DNA from: Coffea arabica
Taxonomy: Eukaryota; Streptophyta; Magnoliopsida; Gentianales; Rubiaceae
NCBI RefSeq assembly: GCF_036785885.1
Contig: NC_092317.1
Location: forward strand, 1,738,501-1,802,500
Direction of reading: 5' to 3'
Length of the DNA: 64,000 nt
The translations under genes were made by a program, and so were the position numbers. Every line of letters begins with the position of its first letter. Within the stretch, counting starts at the first letter, position 1. The notes beneath the pieces are model-generated. The model made no database searches, was not told the origin of the DNA, and was given only the letters and a program-made list of their open reading frames with translations. This document shows, piece by piece, positions 1-13,631 of the stretch.

Positions 1-1491
1 AAGGAGAAGAAGGAAAGGGGGTGGGGTGGGGAAAAAGAGGGAGGAGGGAGTGAGGGTAGGGTAAGAGTATTGGCACTCTGAGAAAGTAGCAATTGCACTC
101 CGTTCCATGATATACATATATTTTTTTGGATATTTTTCTAGTTTCCTTTGGAAAAAAAGGTTCCTAATGGTCACGAATCCAAGCTTGGTGGTATACGTCA
201 TCAAGAAACCGAGAGTTTAAAGTAGTAAAACCAATGATAATAAGTGACTAGGGGAGGTTTAAAACTCTATTTTCACGTAGATCAAGAGAACAGATCCTTT
301 GACCTTCAATCTAATATTCAAACTTTTTTTAAAAATATTTTATTAGTGAATGTTTCGATATTCGTTTGAATCGGTGATGATTTATCATATTCTCCTTGAC
401 CTTTTTAGATCTCTACTTGGATGTAGATCAAAAAATCTAATTTCTTGACCTACATTCTAATAATCAGATTTTTCTAAAAATATTTCGCTAGCGAGTGATT
501 AGATACTCGTGATTTGAATCAGTGGTGATTCATCGAATTTTTCTTCATCTTTTTCTATCTCTCCTCAATAGAAGTAATCATAACATAAAATCTATCATTA
601 AAACAAGCTTTCTACGTACCTTAAGAAAACGACAAAAGACGTGAGCTTCAGCTGCCCCCACACGTGTGCAGTGCAGTCACTATATAGCCATATTATTGTC
701 ATTTTCTTTTTTTGGTCTGCCGCTCTAATCTTATAAAGCTATTACACTGCTACTGTGATCCTCAACCCACAAATTAACACTACTGCTTGGAGGATACTGA
801 CTGAGACTGCCAGCGCTACTGGGGGCGTCTACACTGCCAACTTCCGAGCATGCAAACAGCCGAAAATCTGTTGGAATTTGACAATTTGTTGTGGATGTAC
901 GCAGAAAAGCAGCGGTTCGGTTCGGTTCATTTTTTACCCGCTCCTCCTAGTGTTTTGGTTTTGAACAAGAGTTGTCTCTCCTCCTTTTGACCCACACCAG
1001 CATCCTCCTCTTCATTCTCACCGTAGGGAAATTGATAATGCAATCTTCCTCCGCCGCCCACCTGTCAGTTAGTGGATCCTTCTTTAAATCAATTTGATAC
1101 TACTATACAATAGAGTGCTGGTAGTATGAAAAGGTACTACTTCTACATTTGGATCCAAAGACTCGCATATTTCTTAAGTTTAACTTGCATCGATATGAAA
1201 GACAGGTAACTCTAAAGAAGAATAAGAAATCCAAGAACAAAAATAAATACGAATAAGTAGAAGAAAGAGAAAAATACAATGCTGGAAAAAGCAAAAAATA
1301 TTAAGTAATATTTTATACACTCCTCTGTGTGAAAATCTTTTTTATAGTGGTAGGTAGATTCAGATGGAAGATATATAATCTTTATTCAAATTTGAAATTC
1401 ACTCCTATTCGTGCAAAAAAAAAAAAATCTGTGTACTCAGAGTATAAAAGATTTATTCAAAATAATAAAAAAAAAAAAGCCTTGGACATAC
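1..1491. other. AT-rich intergenic DNA without a recognised gene
   Basis: No reading frame here resembles a known protein. The first 70 bases are purine-rich (G and A runs). An imperfect local duplication lies at about 285-560. This stretch would be downstream of the minus-strand P450 remnant, but I could not find the missing last P450 exon in it. Confidence 0.5.
285..560. repeat. Imperfect local tandem duplication, period about 143 bp
   Basis: The segment at about 290-415 is repeated in diverged form at about 430-555. Both share, in order, a 'ttgacct' stretch, a 'tctaata' stretch, 'aaaatatt', and a 'gaatc.gtg.tgatt' block followed by a T/C-rich tail. Divergence is high, so the duplication is old. 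It carries no coding potential. Confidence 0.5.
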
Positions 1492-1833
1492 CTAAATTGG
1501 GTAACAAAATGGTGAAGGAAGATAGAAGCTTCAAGCCTGGCCAGGTCAAGGCCCGGGCACAGCCTTTGTCCACCCCCAAAGGGAGTGAAGCTGCTGCCGC
1601 TCGTGTCCCGCTCCTGCAATGTGCGGCTACTAGTTTACTTTTTCCATACCAATAAGCATAAAAATCAGAAAATGCTCACAATATCTGATGATATTTTGTG
1701 AAAAACTTGTTGTAGGCAGCTGCAGTTGAGGCCCAAAATATTACGCTACTATTTGAGAAATCAAAGGGAAGTCTATTTGTTTTTTTTCTTTTTGAAGGAA
1801 AATCAAAGGGAAGTCTACAGCAGGGAATTGGTC

Positions 1834-1871
<38 letters not shown>

Positions 1872-2651
1872 TTAATTTCTTACTTGCCACCGCCAGGGGT
1901 TGAACAGACAGGGAGAATCATATGCATCTTCATCCAGATGTATGGATCTAAAATACGTAAATACACACTATTCTTTTGGTATGAAATGTCCTTTAATCTC
2001 AACGTCCTTGGTGACTTTCCTCATTACTCCTATGATTATGTTTCCCATTCGCAGTGTTTCTGTGATCACCTGCATTATGCATGCATGCATATACACATAT
2101 ATATATGGTCAAAACCACGCGTATATAATTGCGGCTGGTGGTACATAATGAGTGCATTAATTCATATTGATTGGTTCTAACGGGTTTCCAGTTTTGAAGT
2201 CATATGTTTCCCCATCAGCTCAGTCAGAGATCTTGGATAAGTGGAAACAATCGTAGGATTTCCAAATATATGCGACTTGAACACCTTCCCATATCTACAA
2301 ATGAAAGATAAACACCCCAAAACTTCATTTAACCAGCAACAAGTACACTATCAAACGTCGTCATACTACAAGAATATCATCATTAGCTAGGTAGCTAGCT
2401 TTATTGAAGATTTATAGATATAAAACGGCTTACATGAGACGACGCTTGTCCATGAAGGTCTCAGGGCGGTCAGAGTAAGCGCAAGAGATGAAGTCGAGGG
2501 TTTCTCCGAGAAAAGGCCATCCAAGAGTGCCTAAAGGGAGTCGAGGAGTGGTGTAGCTTGACAGGAGTTTGCAACATATGAGTTTCCTGTAGAAAATAAT
2601 GGCGGACAGGAGGATTGCTGTGGCCAACAAATTGCCCGTACAATTGTCCAT
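1492..2651 (-). pseudogene. CYP90D-like cytochrome P450 pseudogene (brassinosteroid C-23 hydroxylase type)
   Basis: Three pieces lie in gene order on the minus strand. Exon 1 (2651-2434) encodes a membrane anchor and the proline-rich hinge (PRLPLGTLGWPFLGETLDF), ending at a GT-AAG donor. The next piece (2294-2179) follows a TTGTAG acceptor in the correct phase and reads YGKVFKSHIFGNPTIVST, then jumps in frame to YPRSLTELMGK and reaches a stop. The heme exon (about 1615-1492) carries [10 protein letters not shown], with the cysteine heme ligand, followed by LDLARLEAS, and ends at a GTATGT donor. CYP90D/C enzymes are about 490 residues long and oxidise brassinosteroid precursors at C-23 on the ER membrane. 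Here about 19 residues are missing inside exon 2, and everything between ELMGK and the heme exon, including the I-helix and ExxR region, is absent; the last exon was not found. It cannot make an active enzyme. CYP90 family membership is firm; the D versus C subfamily is less so. Confidence 0.8.
1834..1870. repeat. Compound (AT)n(GT)n microsatellite
   Basis: An AT dinucleotide run passes directly into about 12 GT repeats. It lies inside the interval of the P450 remnant, between the exon 2 remnant and the heme exon. Confidence 0.9.
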
Positions 2652-3032
2652 TTTGGAACTTTTTTTTCCGCTAGCTACTTAAGCAGGAAATCAATGGTAA
2701 ATCACTAGTGTTTTCCCCTAATCATGGTGATGTAGCAATACCTTTGCAGAGGAAAACAGTCGGGCATATGGGCCGACGTTCGAGTGAGAAAGAGATTAAG
2801 TTGGGTAACCCCTCTTTTAATGGATGTAGATGGGTGCGGCAGGAAAAAAAAAAAGAAAAGAGAAAAGAAAGGAACGTGATATACTGTATGTATGTGCTTG
2901 AGGGATAATTTGACGAGTCAGCACATGTTGCCTCGAGGGTTCGTGCGCTTCATGTCGGCTGGACCAGTGTTTTCGGCCGATTTTCTTTGGGGATAGTGGC
3001 CCGACCAAATTATTGACCGCAACTTTGGTCCA
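2652..3032. other. Sequence between the P450 remnant and the tandem array
   Basis: This would be the upstream region of the minus-strand P450 remnant. It has moderate GC content and no recognised protein. Homology to the 1.5 kb repeat starts abruptly at about 3033, so this is the left flank of the array. Confidence 0.5.
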
Positions 3033-6000
3033 AAATCCAAATAATATGGAGTATGGTGGATTTTCAGGGTCTTGGGGTTTTGAGATTTCTAATCCATGCA
3101 ACAGTACTTATTGAAGTTATATATCCATCCATGTGATAAATTTCACTTGAAGCATAGATAACTCATTCAGATATTTATATTTATATATATTAAAAAAAAG
3201 TCAATCAGATTCAACGACTACTAAATCTTGGTCATGAATGATTGGAATCAAAACAAATGTATGCATGATGAGATCTCTACCTATATATTTGTTTTGCAGT
3301 GTAATTGTTATAGCATTTGATAAAATTTTCTAATCGGTACCCTAGGGTGTCATTTGTTAATAGGGCTAGATTACGCCTAATGACCTAATTTATTATGTAA
3401 ACGCACACTCTCATATTTAATGCACCTCTGTATTTAGATTTTTTTAAAAAAATAATTTTATATTTGATAAAAAATTAACACCTAATATCCCTCTTAATGA
3501 GTGTCATTAGGGTACTCGTTAGTTAAACCCTCATTTTATTATGTCAAAAATCACTACTCTCATATATAGGATAGCAGCTGGTCTTTTATTTTTTTATATT
3601 TATATTTTTGGATGGAATATAGGGGCTGATCGGCATGACGATGATGGTAATGCTACGGATGTCCTCAAACAAAAAAATAGAACACTATAGAAAATTAAAT
3701 CGTTGTACCCAAAACCCAGCCTACTTCATTCATCGAAGTGGGTAAAAGTAGTAGTATATGATAGATGCAGCTCAAAGGAACGAATTTATGGGGTGTAAAC
3801 TTTGGATAATTTTCTAATCATATTGCTTTTATTACCAAAAATTTTTTTAAAAAAAGGGAATGAACGATTCACACGTCATGAAGTACTAGGAGTAAGGAAT
3901 AAGAGAAATAGACAGAAAATTAGAGAATTGTCCACTAATTTTATTTAATAGAAATATGAATATTTACTCCTTTGACAACGGAGAAGACATAAACGTAACC
4001 ATAAAGTAAACAAACAATCAGGGTAAAAAGTAATTAAAGCAATCCGTGAACTATTACGTATAACGCAAACCCATGAATGAAAAGACAACACTGACAAAAT
4101 CCTCAAGATCAAGAAACCCTCATCAGAAAATTTCAGAAAATGTCAGGAAGAAACCCTCATCAGAAAATGTCAGGAAGAAACCCTCATCAAGGCCGGCGGA
4201 AGGCTGACGAGTCGTACTCAAGATGTCGATGAATCTTAAAAGCGCTTTTGTACCGTGCACCCACCGCAGAATCAATGTCTATGGGGTTCAGCCATACATT
4301 AGTTGCTTTCTCAAATACATCAACTCCTTTGGTGATGACTTGACCCTCATAAGTGCGTCCAGAGTTCTTGATAACCTTCTTCATGATGTCGCAATCTTGG
4401 ACACAACCGAGGAGCAAGAATTGTCTCGCCATGATCTGTTCCTCTATGTCCCGTGTTTCTTTAGTTTCATACGTCACGGATTTCCACACACCTAGATACT
4501 CTCCAATCTTTCCGGCACATCTGTTCAGTTCAGGCGTACTTCGGTGAGCCATAAATCCAAATAAAATGGAGCATGGTGGATTTTCAGGGTCTTGGGGTTT
4601 TGAGATTTCTAATCCTTGCAACAGTACTTATTGAAGTTATATATCCATCCATGTGATAAATTTCACTTGAAGCATAGATAACTCATTCAGATATTTATAT
4701 TTATATATATTAAAAAAAAGTCAATCAGATTTAGCGACTACTAAATCTTGGTCATGAATGATTGGAATCAAAACAAATGTATGCATGATGACATCTCTAC
4801 CAATACATTTGGTTTTGCAGTGTAATTGTTATAGCATTTGATAAAATTTTCTAATCGGTACCCTAGGGTGTCATTTGTTAATAGGGCTAGATTACGCCTA
4901 ATGACCTAATTTATTATGTAAACGCACACTCTCATATTTAATGCACATCTGTATTTAGATTTTTTTAAAAAAAATTATTTTATATTTGATAAAAAATTAA
5001 CACCTAATATACCTCTTAATGAGTATCATTAGGGTACTCGTTAGTTAAACCCTCATTTTATTATGTCAAAATCACTACTCTCATATATAGGATAGCAGCT
5101 GGTCTTTTATTTTTTTATATTTATATTTTTGGATGGAATATAGGGGCTGATCGGCATGACGATGATGGTAATGCTACGGATGTCCTCAAACAACAAAATA
5201 GAACACTATTGGAAATTAAATCGTTGTACCCAAAATCCAGCCTATTTCATTCATCGAAGTGGGTAAAAGTAGTAGTATATGATAGATGCAGCTCAAAGGA
5301 ACGAATTTATGGGGTGTAAACTTTGGATAATTTTCTAATCATATTGCTTTATTACCAAAAAATTTTTTTTAAAAAAAGGGGAATTGACGATTCACACGTC
5401 ATGAAGTACTAGGAGTAGGGAATAAGAGAACTAGACAGAAAAATTAGAGAATTGTCCACTAATTTTATATAATAGAAATATGAATATTTACTCCTTTGAC
5501 AACGGAGAAGACATAAACGTAACCATGAAATAAACAAACAATCAGGGAAAAAAAGTAATTAAAGCAATCCGTGAACTATTACGTATAACGCAAACCCATG
5601 AATGAAAAGACAACACTGACAAAATCCTCAAGATCAAGAAACCCTCATCAGAAAATGTCAGAAAATGTCAGGAAGAAACCCTCATCAAGGCCGGCGGAAA
5701 GCTGACGGGTCGTACTCAAGATGTCGATGAATCTTAAAAGCGCTTTTGTTCCGTGCACCCTCCGCAGAATCAATGTCTATGGGGTTCAGCCCTACATTAG
5801 TTGCTTTCTCAAATACATCAACTCCTTTGGTGATGACTTGACCCTCATAAGTGCGTCCAGAGTTCTTGATAACCTTCTTCATGATGTCGCAATATTGGAC
5901 ACAACCGAGGAGCAAGAATTGTCTCGCCATGATCTGTTCCTCCATGTCCCGTGTTTCTTTAATTTCACCCGTCACGGATTTCAACACACCTAGATACTCT

Positions 6001-9000
6001 CCAATCTTTCCGGCACATCTGTTTAGTTCAGGCGTACTTCGGTGAGCCATAAATCCAAATAATATGGAGCATGGTGGATTTTCAGGGTCTTGGGGTTTTG
6101 AGATTTCTAATCCTTGCAACAGTACTTATTGAAGTTATATATCCATCCATGTGATAAATTTCACTTGAAGCATAGATAACTCATTCAGATATTTATATTT
6201 ATATATATTAAAAAAAAGTCAATCAGATCTAGCGACTACTAAATTTTGGTCATGAATGATTGGAATCAAAACAAATGTATGCATGATGAGATCTCTACCT
6301 ATACATTTGGTTTTGCAGTGTAATTGTTATAGCATTTGATAAAATTTTCTAATCGGTACCCTAAGGTGTCATTTGTTAATAGGGCTAGATTACGCCTAAT
6401 GACCTAATTTATTATGTAAACGCACACTCTCATATTTAATGCACCTCTGTATTTAGATTTTTTTTAAAAAAATAATTTTATATTTGATAAAAAATTAACA
6501 CCTAATATCCCTCTTAATGAGTATCATTAGGGTACTCGTTAGTTAAACCCTCATTTTATTATGTCAAAATCACTACTCTCATATATAGGATAACAGCTGG
6601 TCTTTTATTTTTTTATATTTATATTTTTGGATGGAATATAGGGGCTGATCGGCATGACGATGATGGTAATGCTACGGATGTCCTCAAACAACAAAATAGA
6701 ACACTATTGGAAATTAAATCGTTGTACCCAAAATCCAGCCTATTTCATTCATCGAAGTGGGTAAAAGTAGTAGTATATGATAGATGCAGCTCAAAGGAAC
6801 GAATTTATGGGGTGTAAACTTTGGATAATTTTCTAATCATATTGCTTTATTACCAAAAATTTTTAAAAAAAAAAAGAGAATGGACGATTCACACGTCATG
6901 AAGTACTAGGAGTAAGGAATAAGAGAACTAGACAGAAAAATTAGAGAATTGTCCACTAATTTTATTTAATAGAAATATGAATATTTACTCCTTTGACAAC
7001 GGAGAAGACATAAACGTAACCATGAAATAAACAAACAATCAGGGAAAAAAATTAATTAAAGCAATCCGTGAACTATTACGTATAACGCAAACCCATGAAT
7101 GAAAAGACAACACTGACAAAATCCTCAAGATCAAGAAACCCTCATCAGAAAATGTCAGAAAATGTCAGGAAGAAACCCTCATCAAGGCCGGCGGAAAGCT
7201 GACGGGTCGTACTCAAGATGTCGATGAATCTTAAAAGCGCTTTTGTTCCGTGCACCCTCCGCAGAATCAATGTCTATGGGGTTCAGCCCTACATTAGTTG
7301 CTTTCTCAAATACATCAACTCCTTTGGTGATGACTTGACCCTCATAAGTGCGTCCAGAGTTCTTGATAACCTTCTTCATGATGTCGCAATATTGGACACA
7401 ACCGAGGAGCAAGAATTGTCTCGCCATGATCTGTTCCTCCATGTCCCGTGTTTCTTTAATTTCACCCGTCACGGATTTCAACACACCTAGATACTCTCCA
7501 ATCTTTCCGGCACATCTGTTTAGTTCAGGCGTACTTCGGTGAGCCATAAATCCAAATAATATGGAGCATGGTGGATTTTCAGGGTCTTGGGGTTTTGAGA
7601 TTTCTAATCCTTGCAACAGTACTTATTGAAGTTATATATCCATCCATGTGATAAATTTCACTTGAAGCATAGATAACTCATTCAGATATTTATATTTATA
7701 TATATTAAAAAAAAGTCAATCAGATCTAGCGACTACTAAATTTTGGTCATGAATGATTGGAATCAAAACAAATGTATGCATGATGAGATCTCTACCTATA
7801 CATTTGGTTTTGCAGTGTAATTGTTATAGCATTTGATAAAATTTTCTAATCGGTACCCTAAGGTGTCATTTGTTAATAGGGCTAGATTACGCCTAATGAC
7901 CTAATTTATTATGTAAACGCACACTCTCATATTTAATGCACCTCTGTATTTAGATTTTTTTTAAAAAAATAATTTTATATTTGATAAAAAATTAACACCT
8001 AATATCCCTCTTAATGAGTATCATTAGGGTACTCGTTAGTTAAACCCTCATTTTATTATGTCAAAATCACTACTCTCATATATAGGATAACAGCTGGTCT
8101 TTTATTTTTTTATATTTATATTTTTGGATGGAATATAGGGGCTGATCGGCATGACGATGATGGTAATGCTACGGATGTCCTCAAACAACAAAATAGAACA
8201 CTATTGGAAATTAAATCGTTGTACCCAAAATCCAGCCTATTTCATTCATCGAAGTGGGTAAAAGTAGTAGTATATGATAGATGCAGCTCAAAGGAACGAA
8301 TTTATGGGGTGTAAACTTTGGATAATTTTCTAATCATATTGCTTTATTACCAAAAATTTTTTTAAAAAAAAGAGAATGGACGATTCACACGTCATGAAGT
8401 ACTAGGAGTAAGGAATAAGAGAACTAGACAGAAAAATTAGAGAATTGTCCACTAATTTTATTTAATAGAAATATGAATATTTACTCCTTTGACAACGGAG
8501 AAGACATAAACGTAACCATGAAATAAACAAACAATCAGGGAAAAAAAATTAATTAAAGCAATCCGTGAACTATTACGTATAACGCAAACCCATGAATGAA
8601 AAGACAACACTGACAAAATCCTCAAGATCAAGAAACCCTCATCAGAAAATGTCAGAAAATGTCAGGAAGAAACCCTCATCAAGGCCGGCGGAAAGCTGAC
8701 GGGTCGTACTCAAGATGTCGATGAATCTTAAAAGCGCTTTTGTTCCGTGCACCCTCCGCAGAATCAATGTCTATGGGGTTCAGCCCTACATTAGTTGCTT
8801 TCTCAAATACATCAACTCCTTTGGTGATGACTTGACCCTCATAAGTGCGTCCAGAGTTCTTGATAACCTTCTTCATGATGTCGCAATATTGGACACAACC
8901 GAGGAGCAAGAATTGTCTCGCCATGATCTGTTCCTCCATGTCCCGTGTTTCTTTAATTTCACCCGTCACGGATTTCAACACACCTAGATACTCTCCAATC

Positions 9001-12000
9001 TTTCCGGCACATCTGTTTAGTTCAGGCGTACTTCGGTGAGCCATAAATCCAAATAATATGGAGCATGGTGGATTTTCAGGGTCTTGGGGTTTTGAGATTT
9101 CTAATCCTTGCAACAGTACTTATTGAAGTTATATATCCATCCATGTGATAAATTTCACTTGAAGCATAGATAACTCATTCAGATATTTATATTTATATAT
9201 ATTAAAAAAAAGTCAATCAGATCTAGCGACTACTAAATTTTGGTCATGAATGATTGGAATCAAAACAAATGTATGCATGATGAGATCTCTACCTATACAT
9301 TTGGTTTTGCAGTGTAATTGTTATAGCATTTGATAAAATTTTCTAATCGGTACCCTAAGGTGTCATTTGTTAATAGGGCTAGATTACGCCTAATGACCTA
9401 ATTTATTATGTAAACGCACACTCTCATATTTAATGCACCTCTGTATTTAGATTTTTTTTAAAAAAATAATTTTATATTTGATAAAAAATTAACACCTAAT
9501 ATCCCTCTTAATGAGTATCATTAGGGTACTCGTTAGTTAAACCCTCATTTTATTATGTCAAAATCACTACTCTCATATATAGGATAACAGCTGGTCTTTT
9601 ATTTTTTTATATTTATATTTTTGGATGGAATATAGGGGCTGATCGGCATGACGATGATGGTAATGCTACGGATGTCCTCAAACAACAAAATAGAACACTA
9701 TTGGAAATTAAATCGTTGTACCCAAAATCCAGCCTATTTCATTCATCGAAGTGGGTAAAAGTAGTAGTATATGATAGATGCAGCTCAAAGGAACGAATTT
9801 ATGGGGTGTAAACTTTGGATAATTTTCTAATCATATTGCTTTATTACCAAAAATTTTTTAAAAAAAAAGAGAATGGACGATTCACACGTCATGAAGTACT
9901 AGGAGTAAGGAATAAGAGAACTAGACAGAAAAATTAGAGAATTGTCCACTAATTTTATTTAATAGAAATATGAATATTTACTCCTTTGACAACGGAGAAG
10001 ACATAAACGTAACCATGAAATAAACAAACAATCAGGGAAAAAAAATTAATTAAAGCAATCCGTGAACTATTACGTATAACGCAAACCCATGAATGAAAAG
10101 ACAACACTGACAAAATCCTCAAGATCAAGAAACCCTCATCAGAAAATGTCAGAAAATGTCAGGAAGAAACCCTCATCAAGGCCGGCGGAAAGCTGACGGG
10201 TCGTACTCAAGATGTCGATGAATCTTAAAAGCGCTTTTGTTCCGTGCACCCTCCGCAGAATCAATGTCTATGGGGTTCAGCCCTACATTAGTTGCTTTCT
10301 CAAATACATCAACTCCTTTGGTGATGACTTGACCCTCATAAGTGCGTCCAGAGTTCTTGATAACCTTCTTCATGATGTCGCAATATTGGACACAACCGAG
10401 GAGCAAGAATTGTCTCGCCATGATCTGTTCCTCCATGTCCCGTGTTTCTTTAATTTCACCCGTCACGGATTTCAACACACCTAGATACTCTCCAATCTTT
10501 CCGGCACATCTGTTTAGTTCAGGCGTACTTCGGTGAGCCATAAATCCAAATAATATGGAGCATGGTGGATTTTCAGGGTCTTGGGGTTTTGAGATTTCTA
10601 ATCCTTGCAACAGTACTTATTGAAGTTATATATCCATCCATGTGATAAATTTCACTTGAAGCATAGATAACTCATTCAGATATTTATATTTATATATATT
10701 AAAAAAAAGTCAATCAGATCTAGCGACTACTAAATTTTGGTCATGAATGATTGGAATCAAAACAAATGTATGCATGATGAGATCTCTACCTATACATTTG
10801 GTTTTGCAGTGTAATTGTTATAGCATTTGATAAAATTTTCTAATCGGTACCCTAAGGTGTCATTTGTTAATAGGGCTAGATTACGCCTAATGACCTAATT
10901 TATTATGTAAACGCACACTCTCATATTTAATGCACCTCTGTATTTAGATTTTTTTTAAAAAAATAATTTTATATTTGATAAAAAATTAACACCTAATATC
11001 CCTCTTAATGAGTATCATTAGGGTACTCGTTAGTTAAACCCTCATTTTATTATGTCAAAATCACTACTCTCATATATAGGATAACAGCTGGTCTTTTATT
11101 TTTTTATATTTATATTTTTGGATGGAATATAGGGGCTGATCGGCATGACGATGATGGTAATGCTACGGATGTCCTCAAACAACAAAATAGAACACTATTG
11201 GAAATTAAATCGTTGTACCCAAAATCCAGCCTATTTCATTCATCGAAGTGGGTAAAAGTAGTAGTATATGATAGATGCAGCTCAAAGGAACGAATTTATG
11301 GGGTGTAAACTTTGGATAATTTTCTAATCATATTGCTTTATTACCAAAAATTTTTTAAAAAAAAAGAGAATGGACGATTCACACGTCATGAAGTACTAGG
11401 AGTAAGGAATAAGAGAACTAGACAGAAAAATTAGAGAATTGTCCACTAATTTTATTTAATAGAAATATGAATATTTACTCCTTTGACAACGGAGAAGACA
11501 TAAACGTAACCATGAAATAAACAAACAATCAGGGAAAAAAAATTAATTAAAGCAATCCGTGAACTATTACGTATAACGCAAACCCATGAATGAAAAGACA
11601 ACACTGACAAAATCCTCAAGATCAAGAAACCCTCATCAGAAAATGTCAGAAAATGTCAGGAAGAAACCCTCATCAAGGCCGGCGGAAAGCTGACGGGTCG
11701 TACTCAAGATGTCGATGAATCTTAAAAGCGCTTTTGTTCCGTGCACCCTCCGCAGAATCAATGTCTATGGGGTTCAGCCCTACATTAGTTGCTTTCTCAA
11801 ATACATCAACTCCTTTGGTGATGACTTGACCCTCATAAGTGCGTCCAGAGTTCTTGATAACCTTCTTCATGATGTCGCAATATTGGACACAACCGAGGAG
11901 CAAGAATTGTCTCGCCATGATCTGTTCCTCCATGTCCCGTGTTTCTTTAATTTCACCCGTCACGGATTTCAACACACCTATATACTCTCCAATCTTTCCG

Positions 12001-13599
12001 GCACATCTGTTTAGTTCAGGCGTACTTCGGTAAGCCATAAATCCAAATAATATGGAGCATGGTGGATTTTCAGGGTCTTGGGGTTTTGAGATTTCTAATC
12101 CTTGCAACAGTACTTATTGAAGTTATATATCCATCCATGTGATAAATTTCACTTGAAGCATAGATAACTCATTCAGATATTTATATTTATATATATTAAA
12201 AAAAAGTCAATCAGATTTAGCGACTACTAAATCTTGGTCATGAATGTTTGGATTCAAAACAAATGTATGCATGATGAGATCTCTACCTAGGGTGTCAAAA
12301 CAAATGTTTTAGCATTTGATAAAATTTTCTAATCGGTACCCTAGGGTGTCATTTGTTAATAGGGCTAGATTACACCTAATGACCTAATTTATTATGTAAA
12401 CGCACACTCTCATATTTAATGCACCTCTGTATTTAGATTTTTTTAAAAAAAATAATTTTATATTTGATAAAAAATTAACACCTAATATCCCTCTTAATGA
12501 GTATCATTAGGGTACTCGTTAGTTAAACCCTCATTTTATTATGTCAAAATCACTACTCTCATATATAGGATAGCAGCTGGTCTTTTATTTTTTTATATTT
12601 ATATTTTTTGATGGAATATAGGGGTTGATCGGCATGACGATGATGGTAATGCTACGGATGTCCTCAAACAACAAAATAGAACACTATTGGAAATTAAATC
12701 GTTGTACCCAAAACCCAGCCTACTTCATTCATCGAAGTGGGTAAAAGTAGTAGTATATGATAGATGCAACTCAAAGGAACGAATTTATGGGGTGTAAACT
12801 TTGGATAATTTTCTAATCATATTGCTTTATTACCAAAAAATTTTTTTAAAAAAAGGGAATGAACGATTCACACGTCATGAAGTACTAGGAGTAAGGAATA
12901 AGAGAACTAGACAGAAAAATTAGAGAATTGTCCACTAATTTTATTTAATTGAAATATGAATATTTACTCCTTTGACAACGGAGAAGACATAAACGTAACC
13001 ATGAAGTAAACAAACAATCAGGGAAAAAAAGTAATTAAAGCAATCCGTGAAATATTACGTATAACGCAAACCCATGAATGAAAAGACAACACTGACAAAA
13101 TCCTCAAGGTCAAGAAACTCTCATCAGAAAATGTCAGAAAATGTCAAGAAGAAACCCTCATCACGGCCGGCGGAAGGTTGACGGGTCGTACTCAAGATAT
13201 CGATGAATCTTAAAAGCGCTTTTGTACCGTGCACCCTCCGCAGAATCAATGTCTATGGGGTTCAGCCCTACATTAGTTGCTTTCTCAAATACATCAACTC
13301 CTTTGGTGATGACTTGACCCTCATAAGTGCGTCCAGAGTTCTTGATAACCTTCTTCATGATGTCGCAATCTTGGACACAACCGAGGAGCAAGAATTGTCT
13401 CGCCATGATCTATTCCTCCATGTCCCGTCTTTCTTTAGTTTCATCCGTCACGGATTTCAACACACCTAGATACTCTCCAATCTTTCCGGCACATCTGTTT
13501 AGTTCAGGCGTACTTCGGTGAGCCATAAATCCAAATAATATGGAGCATGGTGGATTTTCAGGGTCTTGGGGTTTTGAGATTTCTAATCCTTGCAACAGT
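3033..13599. repeat. Tandem array of a ~1.5 kb unit, seven full copies plus a stub
   Basis: The boundary motif 'aaatccaaataa' followed by a shared block containing 'cagggtcttggggtt' recurs at 3033, 4553, 6051, 7548, 9045, 10542, 12039 and 13527. Full units are therefore 1520, 1498, 1497, 1497, 1497, 1497 and 1488 bp, with a final 73-bp stub. Units 3 to 5 differ almost only in homopolymer lengths, while units 1 and 7 carry many substitutions. Unit 1 also has an extra copy of an internal short repeat around 4130-4190 (an 'aaaccctcatcagaaaatg' type motif). Each unit has an AT-rich part and a roughly 435-bp part of higher GC with open frames on both strands. No terminal inverted repeats, LTRs or target duplication were seen around the array. 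A homogenised core with diverged edges is expected for growth by unequal crossing-over. Copy number could be misjudged by assembly. Confidence 0.93.
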
Positions 13600-13631
13600 G
13601 ATTGGCACATTAAGGGGATCAATGGGATCAA
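4187..13631 (-). other. 144-codon ORF repeated once per array unit (unrecognised)
   Basis: The same minus-strand frame occurs at 4187-4621, 5685-6119, 7182-7616, 8679-9113, 10176-10610 and 11673-12107. In the seventh unit it is split into 13410-13631 and 13161-13406, because CAG has become TAG at the position equal to the Q of MEEQIMARQ. The protein starts MQGLEISKPQDPENPP, is hydrophilic, and has no signal peptide, membrane segment or motif I recognise. An overlapping plus-strand frame of 90 codons (for example 5721-5993) is open in every copy too, so the true coding strand is unclear. It could be a captured gene fragment kept open only because the copies are young. I infer no function. Confidence 0.4.

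Noticed and set aside
3033..13599. Array as a CRISPR array or as an LTR retrotransposon with repeated LTRs
   Set aside because: Units are 1.5 kb and contiguous with no spacers. No primer-binding site, polypurine tract, TG..CA ends or gag/pol motifs were seen.
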